Positions 1 through 5,901 of a stretch of DNA of 5,936 nucleotides are shown here, in pieces. The stretch's first letter is position 1. Every line of letters begins with the position of its first letter. This DNA is from an uncultured Acidimicrobium sp. (GTDB lineage: Bacteria; Actinomycetota; Acidimicrobiia; Acidimicrobiales; Ilumatobacteraceae): assembly GCA_903853285.1 (NCBI GenBank), contig CAINTF010000025.1, forward strand, positions 1-5,936, given 5' to 3'. The position numbers and the translations under genes are program-made. A model generated the notes under the pieces. That model had not been told where the DNA came from, searched no databases, and saw nothing but the letters and a program-made list of their open reading frames with translations.

Positions 1-1355
1 AAACCTGGCTCGTCTGACCACATTTCAATACCGATCGAACGAAAGCGTGGCTCAAGTGTTTCGCGATCAATGCGCACCTTTTCAACAGCACCAGCAGTTG
101 CTCGCTGACCACAACTGAGTTGGGCACCTTCGAAGGCTGGACCAGTTGGGCTTGATGCTGCGAACTGGCGGGTGTTGTCCCCCAACACAATCTCGGCGTT
201 GGTGCCAACGTCGATGAGCAATTGCATCGCGGTGCCACGATGTGGACCTTCGGACAAGATTGCGGCTGCAGTGTCTGCGCCAACGTGTCCAGCAATGCAC
301 GGACCAACGTAGTAACGAGCATTCGGAAGAGAAATTCCAATTTGAGTCGCCAAACCACTCACTGCTTCATCGGTAGCCAACACAAATGGTGCAGCACCCA
401 ACGGAGTTGGATCAATACCTAACAAAATGTGGTGCATGATCGGATTACCGACCATCACAATCTCGAGAATCTTGTCAACAGTGGTTGCTGCTTTAGACGC
501 CAGTTCAAGAACGAGGTCGTTGAGTGCTGCTCGAATCACGGTGGTGAGTTCTACGTCTCCGCCCTTGTTCATCATCACGTACGAAACACGACTCATCAAG
601 TCTTCGCCAAAGCGAATTTGTGGATTCATCACTCCCGCGCTGCTCAAGATCTCACCAGTGGTGAGATCGCACAAGTGGCCAGCAACTGTCGTTGACCCAA
701 TGTCGATTGCAATGCCGTACATCGCTCCGACAAAACCAGGCCACGCGGCAGTAATCATTCCTGCTTCGGATACATCTGCGCCACGCGCAATGGCAACAGT
801 CGCACCACCCTCGCCCTTGTCGATAGCTCGGTTGACTTGACTCAATGCATGCGTAGCAATAGTTGGTTTGGCTATGTGATGCTGCTCAGCAACAGCATTG
901 CGTAATTCGGTTGAAGCAGTTGCACCGTCACCAAGTTGCTGCGGCTCGACAGCAACGTAATAGAGAGCAAAAGTTGGGTCCACGACTATTGCGCCCAAGT
1001 CGAGATCTTTGCGCACAATCTGACGATGCACTTGACTCATTGCCGGAATATCGATAACCATGTCGCCACAAATTTTGGCAACACAACCCAAACGATTACC
1101 CAAGACAAGAGGTCGATTGCCGTGGTAATCAATCTCTAAATCACCAGGCTCAGTAAGGGCACTTGCCGTTGCCTCAATTCCCCATTTTGAGAATGACCCA
1201 ATACTTGGCGTGATTTGGCAGCGACCACAAATGCCGCGACCACCACATACCGAATCCAAGTCGACACCAAGACGACGCGCAGCATCGAGCACACTTGTGC
1301 CCGTCTCAACTTCTCCGTCCAAACCAGACGGAGTGAATACAACGCGATTCGTCAT
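1..1355 (-). CDS. RACo/RamA-like reductive activator of corrinoid proteins ([2Fe-2S] ferredoxin + ASKHA ATPase), partial at the C-terminal end
   Basis: The frame is open from an ATG at 1353-1355 to the left edge, giving 451 complete codons; the C-terminus is outside the window. Residues 1 to about 100 form a plant-type [2Fe-2S] ferredoxin domain with cluster cysteines C37, C43 and C46 in CGGRGICGRC and the fourth at C91 (RLGC). After a middle region comes an ASKHA ATPase fold: phosphate-1 motif AIDIGSTTVAG with D218, then VMVGNPIMHH, phosphate-2 motif LLIDVGTNAEI with D382, and GPAFEGA at 405-411. This order matches the DUF4445/RACo family, whose members use ATP to drive one-electron reduction of inactive Co(II) corrinoid to Co(I). 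RACo proteins are about 630 residues long from memory, so roughly 180 residues are probably missing. The start is supported by AGGGGA at 1366-1371, ten bases upstream. It lies 20 bases after the methyltransferase gene, and its likely client is the corrinoid protein at 3383-4102. It is a soluble cytoplasmic protein. Confidence 0.92.
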   Translation of the reverse strand, partial: MTNRVVFTPSGLDGEVETGTSVLDAARRLGVDLDSVCGGRGICGRCQITPSIGSFSKWGIEATASALTEPGDLEIDYHGNRPLVLGNRLGCVAKICGDMVIDIPAMSQVHRQIVRKDLDLGAIVVDPTFALYYVAVEPQQLGDGATASTELRNAVAEQHHIAKPTIATHALSQVNRAIDKGEGGATVAIARGADVSEAGMITAAWPGFVGAMYGIAIDIGSTTVAGHLCDLTTGEILSSAGVMNPQIRFGEDLMSRVSYVMMNKGGDVELTTVIRAALNDLVLELASKAATTVDKILEIVMVGNPIMHHILLGIDPTPLGAAPFVLATDEAVSGLATQIGISLPNARYYVGPCIAGHVGADTAAAILSEGPHRGTAMQLLIDVGTNAEIVLGDNTRQFAASSPTGPAFEGAQLSCGQRATAGAVEKVRIDRETLEPRFRSIGIEMWSDEPG

Positions 1356-1365
1356 GAAATCAAAA

Positions 1366-1371
1366 TCCCCT
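1366..1371 (-). promoter_or_regulatory. Ribosome binding site of the corrinoid activator gene
   Basis: AGGGGA on the minus strand, ten bases before the ATG at 1353-1355 and just after the stop codon of the methyltransferase gene. It fixes the start of the activator and indicates reading from a shared message. Confidence 0.65.
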
Positions 1372-1375
1372 GTCG

Positions 1376-2278
1376 TTATTGTGCAGTGCGACGACGACGA
1401 CCCTCGCGGTCACCACGCCCACCAGTTGGAGCATTTGGATCACGATTTTCCTTGATCCAGTTTGCACAGTTTTGGTCGTTGCCGGTCAAGACGTCGGCTG
1501 CCATTACTGCTGCTTTCACTTCTGGGTGTAAAGGACTCATGATCGCTGAAGTCATTCCAGCGCCCATCGCCATTGACAAGAACGTTCCTGTAATCACTTG
1601 ACGATTTGGCAAACCGAAACTTACGTTGGAAGCTCCACAGGTTGTGTTGACTTTGAGTTCATCGCGCAAACGACGAATCAAGGTGAATGCCTGCTGTCCG
1701 GCCTGACCAAGTGCACCAATTGGCATCACCAACGGGTCAACAACAATGTCGCTGTAATGAATTCCGTAATCGGCGGCACGATTGACGATCTTTCGTGCAA
1801 CTTCAAACCGCACATCTGGATCCATGCTGATACCGGTCTCGTCATTGGATATCGCAACTACTGCCGCGCCGTACTTTTTGACCAATGGCAACACTCGTTC
1901 CAGGTTCTCATCTTCACCCGTAACAGAGTTAACAAGAGCCTTACCCTTGTACACAGCAAGACCAGCTTCGAGTGCCTCGATAATTGAAGAGTCAATCGAT
2001 AGCGGCACATCAGTCACTGACTGAACGAGTTGAACTGCACGCGCCAACAGTGCTGGCTCGTCTGCGAGCGGAATACCTGCATTGACGTCGAGCATGTGTG
2101 CACCGGCCAACACCTGGGCGATGGCATCAGCTTCAACTCGGCTGAAGTCGCCATTTTTCATTTCCTCTGCCAGCAATTTGCGACCTGTTGGGTTGATGCG
2201 CTCGCCGATCATTACGAATGGACGATCAAAGCCAATGACGACTTCGCGTGTTGGTGAGCTCAGGATTGTATGTGTCAT
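1376..2278 (-). CDS. Methyltetrahydrofolate:corrinoid methyltransferase (pterin-binding family, MtgA/AcsE-like)
   Basis: This 300-residue protein has the pterin-binding TIM-barrel pattern shared by dihydropteroate synthase, AcsE and MetH: GERINPTG (25-32), DVNAG (64-68), SIDSS (94-98), NSVTGE (117-122), VVDPLVMPIG (179-188) and CGASNVSFGLPNR (214-226). The asparagine in GASNVSFG (N218) matches the residue that helps bind and protonate the pterin in AcsE-type enzymes. The absence of a pABA-site architecture and the corrinoid neighbours favour methyl transfer over folate synthesis. The expected reaction is methyl exchange between the corrinoid protein and tetrahydrofolate. In a catabolic cluster the direction would be towards 5-methyl-THF, but sequence cannot show this. 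The catalytic domain ends near residue 278 and is followed by an odd Gly/Arg-rich tail ending in four arginines. The ATG at 2276-2278 places the first pterin motif at the usual distance from the N-terminus. A modest GGAAA lies just upstream. The gene lies 25 bases after the 'virulence factor' gene. Confidence 0.93.
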   Translation of the reverse strand: MTHTILSSPTREVVIGFDRPFVMIGERINPTGRKLLAEEMKNGDFSRVEADAIAQVLAGAHMLDVNAGIPLADEPALLARAVQLVQSVTDVPLSIDSSIIEALEAGLAVYKGKALVNSVTGEDENLERVLPLVKKYGAAVVAISNDETGISMDPDVRFEVARKIVNRAADYGIHYSDIVVDPLVMPIGALGQAGQQAFTLIRRLRDELKVNTTCGASNVSFGLPNRQVITGTFLSMAMGAGMTSAIMSPLHPEVKAAVMAADVLTGNDQNCANWIKENRDPNAPTGGRGDREGRRRRTAQ

Positions 2279-2303
2279 GTCATTTTCCGTTTCGTTGTGA
2301 GAA

Positions 2304-2717
2304 TTATTGTTGTTCGCTATTTGTGATGTCTGTAGCTTCTTCGTTCATTTCTTCTTCAAGTTCCTCGAGAGCAGCCAAATCCTTGGCGGCAACTGTGAGT
2401 TGCTCGATGTCCTTCTCGAATCCACCCGCATACGCCAGCACACCTAGGTGCTGACGGGAATACTTCGCTTCGATCTCGTCGGCCACCTTTTGTGCGGCTT
2501 CGGCAAGAGTTCCTTCCAGCGGTAACGAATCTCGACTCCACTGAGCGATGTCTTCCTCTGCTGTATAGATGTTGGCCTTGCGCTTTGCGCGGTCAATCGC
2601 GCGTTGAAATTTGGCTGAGAGCACGACCTGATAGCGATCTCTTCCCATTTGGGCGTTGACTTGCGCCGGAATATCACGCCACTTGATCACCACTACCGAG
2701 TTTCCGCCTCTTGCCAT
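2304..2717 (-). CDS. Small 'virulence factor' domain protein (PF13769-like), function unknown
   Basis: This 137-residue protein has no signal peptide or membrane segment. The N-terminal half carries the pattern I know from the family labelled 'virulence factor': VVVIKWRDIPAQV (8-20), a stretch of charged and hydrophobic residues, then FQRAIDRAKRKA (37-48) and a Trp-containing helix (EEDIAQW, 54-60). Residues about 72-128 look like continuous helix with a strongly acidic end (LEELEEEMNEE, 117-127) that could form a coiled coil. The family name is historical and nothing here points to pathogenicity. The position between DUF1638 and the methyltransferase suggests a helper in corrinoid methyl transfer, perhaps a scaffold or small subunit; that is inference. 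The ATG at 2715-2717 lies two bases after the DUF1638 stop, with a weak AGAGAG at 2727-2732 inside the end of that gene, so translation is probably coupled. Confidence 0.8.
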   Translation of the reverse strand: MARGGNSVVVIKWRDIPAQVNAQMGRDRYQVVLSAKFQRAIDRAKRKANIYTAEEDIAQWSRDSLPLEGTLAEAAQKVADEIEAKYSRQHLGVLAYAGGFEKDIEQLTVAAKDLAALEELEEEMNEEATDITNSEQQ

Positions 2718-2719
2718 TG

Positions 2720-3361
2720 TTACACGCTCTCTTTTTTCGCTAGGGGGACTTTGCTGTTTTTAGGGCTTTTAAATGTTACGGGAATCGAGCTCGCAAGACC
2801 TTGCACGCCAACATGACGATGTTCAAACGTCAAACCAAGTTGCATTGCTGCTGCTTTAGCAAACTCAACAACTTTAGGATCGGTTGTTTGCGACAAGAGA
2901 ACAACGCGGGTGTAGTTGGAGAAATATGTGTCACGCAATTGCGGGTGGCGGTCAAGACCGAGACCCTCCCACACCAAGGCCGTGAAATGCTTTGCCAAAA
3001 AGTCGGTGAGGTAAAACGTGCCAGGTTGATCGTCATGTAACTGAGCAAACAATTCAGAACCAGCAAAAAATTCGTAGCAATGTGAGCCAGGAATTCGTTG
3101 CACATCGGGATACGACTCAAGCATGCGATCGAGTGCGCCACCCGTGCCACAGTCGGCGTAGCCAACCATTGTTGGGCGCGAGCCGCGACCATCTAAATGT
3201 TCACGAAGTGCAGGCACGATGCCCTCAGGACGATTGTGCAAGTTGGCTGGCAAGTAACGCACTTCAACAGCTTCATTGAGTCCGTTGATGTTCAGCACTT
3301 CACGAAGCTCTGACACGAGCGCCCCGCAGGCGATGATCAGCGGACGATTGTCGTCCGACAT
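2720..3361 (-). CDS. DUF1638 family protein, function unknown, part of the corrinoid methyl-transfer cluster
   Basis: This 213-residue cytoplasmic protein is recognised by the DUF1638 blocks: an N-terminal strand with IIACGAL (9-15), LHNRPEGI (41-48), GYADCGTGG (67-75) and PGSHCYEF (91-98). Cysteines C12, C71 and C95, next to H94, all fall inside these blocks, which makes a metal, thiolate or cofactor site plausible but unproven. The C-terminal ~20 residues are basic (KSPKNSKVPLAKKESV) and look disordered. No reaction is established for this family as far as I know. Members often sit beside MttB-type methyltransferases and corrinoid proteins, and that context is repeated here. The ATG at 3359-3361 lies 21 bases after the corrinoid gene. 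Candidate ribosome binding sites are AAAGGA (3373-3378) and AAGG (3367-3370). The gene ends two bases before the next start. Confidence 0.88.
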   Translation of the reverse strand: MSDDNRPLIIACGALVSELREVLNINGLNEAVEVRYLPANLHNRPEGIVPALREHLDGRGSRPTMVGYADCGTGGALDRMLESYPDVQRIPGSHCYEFFAGSELFAQLHDDQPGTFYLTDFLAKHFTALVWEGLGLDRHPQLRDTYFSNYTRVVLLSQTTDPKVVEFAKAAAMQLGLTFEHRHVGVQGLASSIPVTFKSPKNSKVPLAKKESV

Positions 3362-3382
3362 AAAAGCCTTAGTCCTTTGTTA

Positions 3383-4102
3383 CTAGTTGACCGAAGGGCC
3401 AGGAGGCTCAGCTGTGCGCTGACGCTTTGCCGTTACCAACTCTTTTGCCATTTGTGATGCAACAGCTGCATCGCGGCAATAGGCATCGGCACCGACAGCA
3501 GTTGCAAACTCTTCGTTGAGCGGAGCACCGCCGACCAAGATGATGTACTTGTCGCGAAGACCCTTTTCTTTCATGGTGTCAACAACAACCTTCATGTACG
3601 GCATTGTTGTGGTGAGCAACGCCGACATTCCGAGGATGTCTGGCTGATGCTCTTCAAGTGCAGCCAAGAACTTGTCTGCATCAGTATTGATACCGAGGTC
3701 AATCACTTCAAAGCCTGCGCCTTCAAGCATCATGGCAACCAAGTTTTTGCCAATGTCGTGAATGTCGCCCTTGACAGTGCCAACAACAACTTTGCCAACC
3801 GACTCTGCGCCAGTCTCAGCAAGGAGTGGACGCAAGATGTGCATGCCAGCCTTCATTGCGTTTGCGGCAAGCAACACTTCTGGTACAAACAAAATTCCGT
3901 CGCGGAAGTCAACGCCTACGATGCGCATGCCTTCAACGAGGGCTTGCTGCAACACCTTGTCTGGCGACCACTTGCGGTCGAGCAAAATCGTGGTGCCTTC
4001 AACGATTTCGTCACCGAGACCGTCATAGAGGTCATCGTGCATCTGCTTGATCAAGTCTTCATCTGACAGACCTGCAAGATCGATGTCGTCGAAATCACTC
4101 AT
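3383..4102 (-). CDS. Corrinoid (cobalamin-binding) methyl-carrier protein, MtgC/MttC-like
   Basis: This 239-residue protein has two domains. Residues about 12-100 form the four-helix cap of methionine-synthase-like B12 modules (including VLQQALVEGMRIVG and VPEVLLAANAMKAGM). Residues about 103-225 form the Rossmann-like B12 domain. The base-off/His-on signature is complete: D113-x-H115-x-x-G118 within GTVKGDIHDIGKNL, then S160-x-L162 with T164/T165 in MSALLTTTM, and GG at 191-192 (LVGGAPLN). H115 is the expected lower cobalt ligand. Such proteins carry a methyl group between a substrate-specific methyltransferase and a second methyltransferase; here the acceptor enzyme is at 1376-2278 and the activator at 1-1355. 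The substrate methyltransferase is not in the window, so the substrate cannot be read from this gene. The last ~14 residues (KRQRTAEPPGPSVN) are a flexible-looking extension. The start has a strong AGGGGA eight bases upstream. Confidence 0.95.
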   Translation of the reverse strand: MSDFDDIDLAGLSDEDLIKQMHDDLYDGLGDEIVEGTTILLDRKWSPDKVLQQALVEGMRIVGVDFRDGILFVPEVLLAANAMKAGMHILRPLLAETGAESVGKVVVGTVKGDIHDIGKNLVAMMLEGAGFEVIDLGINTDADKFLAALEEHQPDILGMSALLTTTMPYMKVVVDTMKEKGLRDKYIILVGGAPLNEEFATAVGADAYCRDAAVASQMAKELVTAKRQRTAEPPGPSVN

Positions 4103-4179
4103 AGTTCTCTTCCCCTTATGTAACGATCAAATGGCTACTGCTCGGCAGATATATCACCGACAAGGCAGGTTAGCAGGGC
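4103..4179 (-). promoter_or_regulatory. 77-base spacer between the dehydrogenase and corrinoid genes, with a strong ribosome binding site at 4111-4117
   Basis: This is the longest gap after the first complete gene. It holds AAGGGGA at 4111-4117, eight bases before the corrinoid ATG, the best Shine-Dalgarno match in the window. Upstream there are only very short inverted repeats: CTGC/GCAG near 4140-4150, and GGGC/GCCC near 4177-4186 across the dehydrogenase stop codon. None is followed by a T-run, so I see no terminator. A GATATATC-like AT patch at about 4149-4155 could be a weak -10 element, but no matching -35 is visible. A second promoter for the methyl-transfer genes is possible and not shown. 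Confidence 0.5.
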
Positions 4180-5832
4180 TTAGGCCCCGACATGGCGGTA
4201 GAACTCAACCGACTCAGGATCGAGGGGTGTTTTGCCCAAAATCAGATCAGCCGCTTTTTCGGCCACCATCATTACCGGCGCATAAATATTGCCATTCGTC
4301 ACATATGGCATGACCGAGGCGTCCACCACCCTCAAACCAGCCATTCCATGGACACGCATTGTTGCGGGGTCAACCACTGACATCGAATCAGTGCCCATTT
4401 TGCACGTACACGAAGGGTGGTAAGCCGTCTCACCATCTTTGCGCACCCAGTCCAATACCTGCTCATCAGTTGCAACTTGGGGTCCAGGTGAGATTTCGCC
4501 GCCGTTGAAAGGATCGAAAGCTGGCTGACCGAGAATTTTGCGAGCAGCAGAAATCGCTTCCACCCACTCTCGCTTGTCTTCAAAAGTTGAAAGATAGTTA
4601 AAGGTGAAGGCGGGTTTGTCGCGCACATCTGCCGAGACCACTTTGAGACTGCCGCGAGAGTTGGAATACATCGGACCAATATGAACTTGGTAGCCGTGTC
4701 CCCCGGCTGGCGCAGTTCCGTCGTAACGAACAGCAATCGGAAGAAAGTGAAACATCAGGTTCGGATACTTGACCTCATCATTACTACGAATAAAACCGCC
4801 AGCTTCGAAATGGTTAGACGCACCTGGACCTTTTCGAAACAGCCAAGCGAAACCGATAAATGGTCGCTTCCAGAATTTCATGGTTGGATTCAACGAAACC
4901 GGCTGCGTACAAGATTGCTGCACATACACCTCAAGATGATCCTGCAAATTTTCGCCGACACCAGGCAAGTGATGAATCGGTGTGATACCAACAGAGCGCA
5001 AATCGGTTTCATTACCGATACCCGAAACTTGCAATAGCTGCGGCGAGTTAAACGCTCCTCCACACAAAATCACTTCCTTTGCTCGCACAGACTTGTTGCG
5101 ACCAAACGGCAGTGAGTACTCGACGCCAACAACAGTTTTACCTTCAATGATGAGCTTTGTTGCTAGTGCACGACATTGCACTGTGAGATTACGGCGATGC
5201 TTCACCGGGTGTAGATAAGCGCGCGCAGCACTGAAGCGACGCCCGCGCTTCACATTGCGATCAAACGCTGCAAAGCCCTCTTGTTGGTAACCGTTTACAT
5301 CTTGAGTAATCGGATGACCCGCTTGTTTGACCGCGCTGAAGAATGCACCGAATAATGGATTCTTGACTTGCCCGCGTTCAAGACGAAGTGGACCGCTTTT
5401 GCCACGAAACTCATCTTTCGCATCAGCGGCTAGACAATTTTCCATTCTCTTGAAATACGGCAGACAATGCGCATAGTCCCACGACGACATTCCTGCGTCT
5501 GCACCCCATCGCTCGAAATCAAGCGGATTGCCGCGCTGGAAAATCATTCCGTTGATGCTGCTTGAGCCACCCAAAATCTTGCCGCGACCATGAGTCACGC
5601 GACGGCCATTCATATGGGGTTCTGGCTGCGATGAATACATCCAGTCATAAAACTTGCTTCCGATTGGAAACATTAGGGCTGCTGGCATATGGATAAAAAC
5701 GTCGAACCAGTAGTCGGGTCGACCAGCCTCAAGAACAAGAACCGAATTATTCGGATCGGCACTCAAACGATTTGCCAAGGCGCAACCCGCAGAGCCGCCG
5801 CCCACAATTACATAATCAAACGATTCTTTCAC
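4180..5832 (-). CDS. betA: Choline dehydrogenase-like GMC flavoprotein (BetA family)
   Basis: This 550-residue FAD enzyme of the glucose-methanol-choline family is close to the ~556 residues of E. coli BetA. The FAD-binding [13 protein letters not shown] lies at 8-20 and the adenine-ribose acid is in VLEAG (33-37). GMC signature 1 ([15 protein letters not shown]) starts at 82 and signature 2 ([15 protein letters not shown]) spans 259-273. BetA-like stretches include GYQQEGF (181-187), [13 protein letters not shown] (289-301) and [14 protein letters not shown] (337-350). The catalytic His is H472 in [11 protein letters not shown]. BetA oxidises choline to betaine aldehyde, often on to glycine betaine, and passes electrons to the respiratory chain. 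One oddity is Y517 (GNIYAP), where E. coli BetA has GNLNAT and Asn is the usual second active-site residue. A related alcohol substrate is therefore possible. The start is GTG at 5830-5832. A TGA lies in frame four codons before it, and the next ATG (M49) would delete the FAD motif. No Shine-Dalgarno sequence is visible. No signal peptide is seen. Confidence 0.9.
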   Translation of the reverse strand: MKESFDYVIVGGGSAGCALANRLSADPNNSVLVLEAGRPDYWFDVFIHMPAALMFPIGSKFYDWMYSSQPEPHMNGRRVTHGRGKILGGSSSINGMIFQRGNPLDFERWGADAGMSSWDYAHCLPYFKRMENCLAADAKDEFRGKSGPLRLERGQVKNPLFGAFFSAVKQAGHPITQDVNGYQQEGFAAFDRNVKRGRRFSAARAYLHPVKHRRNLTVQCRALATKLIIEGKTVVGVEYSLPFGRNKSVRAKEVILCGGAFNSPQLLQVSGIGNETDLRSVGITPIHHLPGVGENLQDHLEVYVQQSCTQPVSLNPTMKFWKRPFIGFAWLFRKGPGASNHFEAGGFIRSNDEVKYPNLMFHFLPIAVRYDGTAPAGGHGYQVHIGPMYSNSRGSLKVVSADVRDKPAFTFNYLSTFEDKREWVEAISAARKILGQPAFDPFNGGEISPGPQVATDEQVLDWVRKDGETAYHPSCTCKMGTDSMSVVDPATMRVHGMAGLRVVDASVMPYVTNGNIYAPVMMVAEKAADLILGKTPLDPESVEFYRHVGA

Positions 5833-5838
5833 GGAATA

Positions 5839-5844
5839 TTTATA
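5839..5844 (-). promoter_or_regulatory. Candidate -10 box (TATAAA) for a leaderless dehydrogenase transcript
   Basis: TATAAA on the minus strand matches the TATAAT consensus at five of six bases. It ends six bases before the GTG start, so transcription would begin at or within a base or two of the start codon itself. This fits the absence of a Shine-Dalgarno sequence, in contrast to the clear sites before the corrinoid and activator genes. No good -35 hexamer is seen at the expected position (about 5862-5867), so the promoter may be weak or activator-dependent. Confidence 0.45.
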
Positions 5845-5866
5845 TCACAGCAAAAACACAAGAGAC

Positions 5867-5880
5867 TTGGTATTTACCAA
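5867..5880. promoter_or_regulatory. Perfect inverted repeat TTGGTA-tt-TACCAA, candidate operator
   Basis: Two 6-base arms that are exact reverse complements flank a 2-base centre. The repeat lies about 35 to 48 bases upstream of the proposed transcription start of the dehydrogenase gene, at or just above where a -35 element would be. The TGGT...ACCA form resembles sites bound by dimeric regulators such as the FadR type of the GntR family; that likeness is inference. A two-base loop is too tight for a good RNA hairpin and no T-run follows, so an operator is more likely than a terminator. No regulator gene is in the window. Confidence 0.45.
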
Positions 5881-5901
5881 ATCGGTAGATCAATTAAATG
5901 T

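Noticed and set aside
427..840. Plus-strand open frame of 137 codons
   Set aside because: It lies wholly antisense to the ASKHA domain of the activator, whose motifs and frame are clear. The translation shows no family pattern.
1598..1987. Plus-strand open frame of 129 codons
   Set aside because: It is antisense to the conserved core of the methyltransferase, with no recognisable domain and no ribosome binding site that stands out.
1376..2278. Dihydropteroate synthase (FolP) for folate synthesis
   Set aside because: The fold is shared, but the GASNVSFG motif and the corrinoid protein and activator next to it indicate methyl transfer.
2830..3192. Minus-strand 120-codon frame overlapping DUF1638
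   Set aside because: It is an out-of-frame shadow of the DUF1638 gene, whose own frame contains the family motifs.
3647..4066. Plus-strand open frame of 139 codons opposite the corrinoid gene
   Set aside because: The minus-strand frame carries the complete B12 signature. The plus-strand product is Cys/His-rich in a way typical of an antisense reading.
4332..4736. Minus-strand 134-codon frame inside the dehydrogenase gene
   Set aside because: It is an out-of-frame shadow of the region encoding the catalytic His domain.
5867..5901. Intrinsic terminator after the right-edge gene fragment
   Set aside because: The 6-base arms have only a two-base loop, and no run of T follows on the minus strand.
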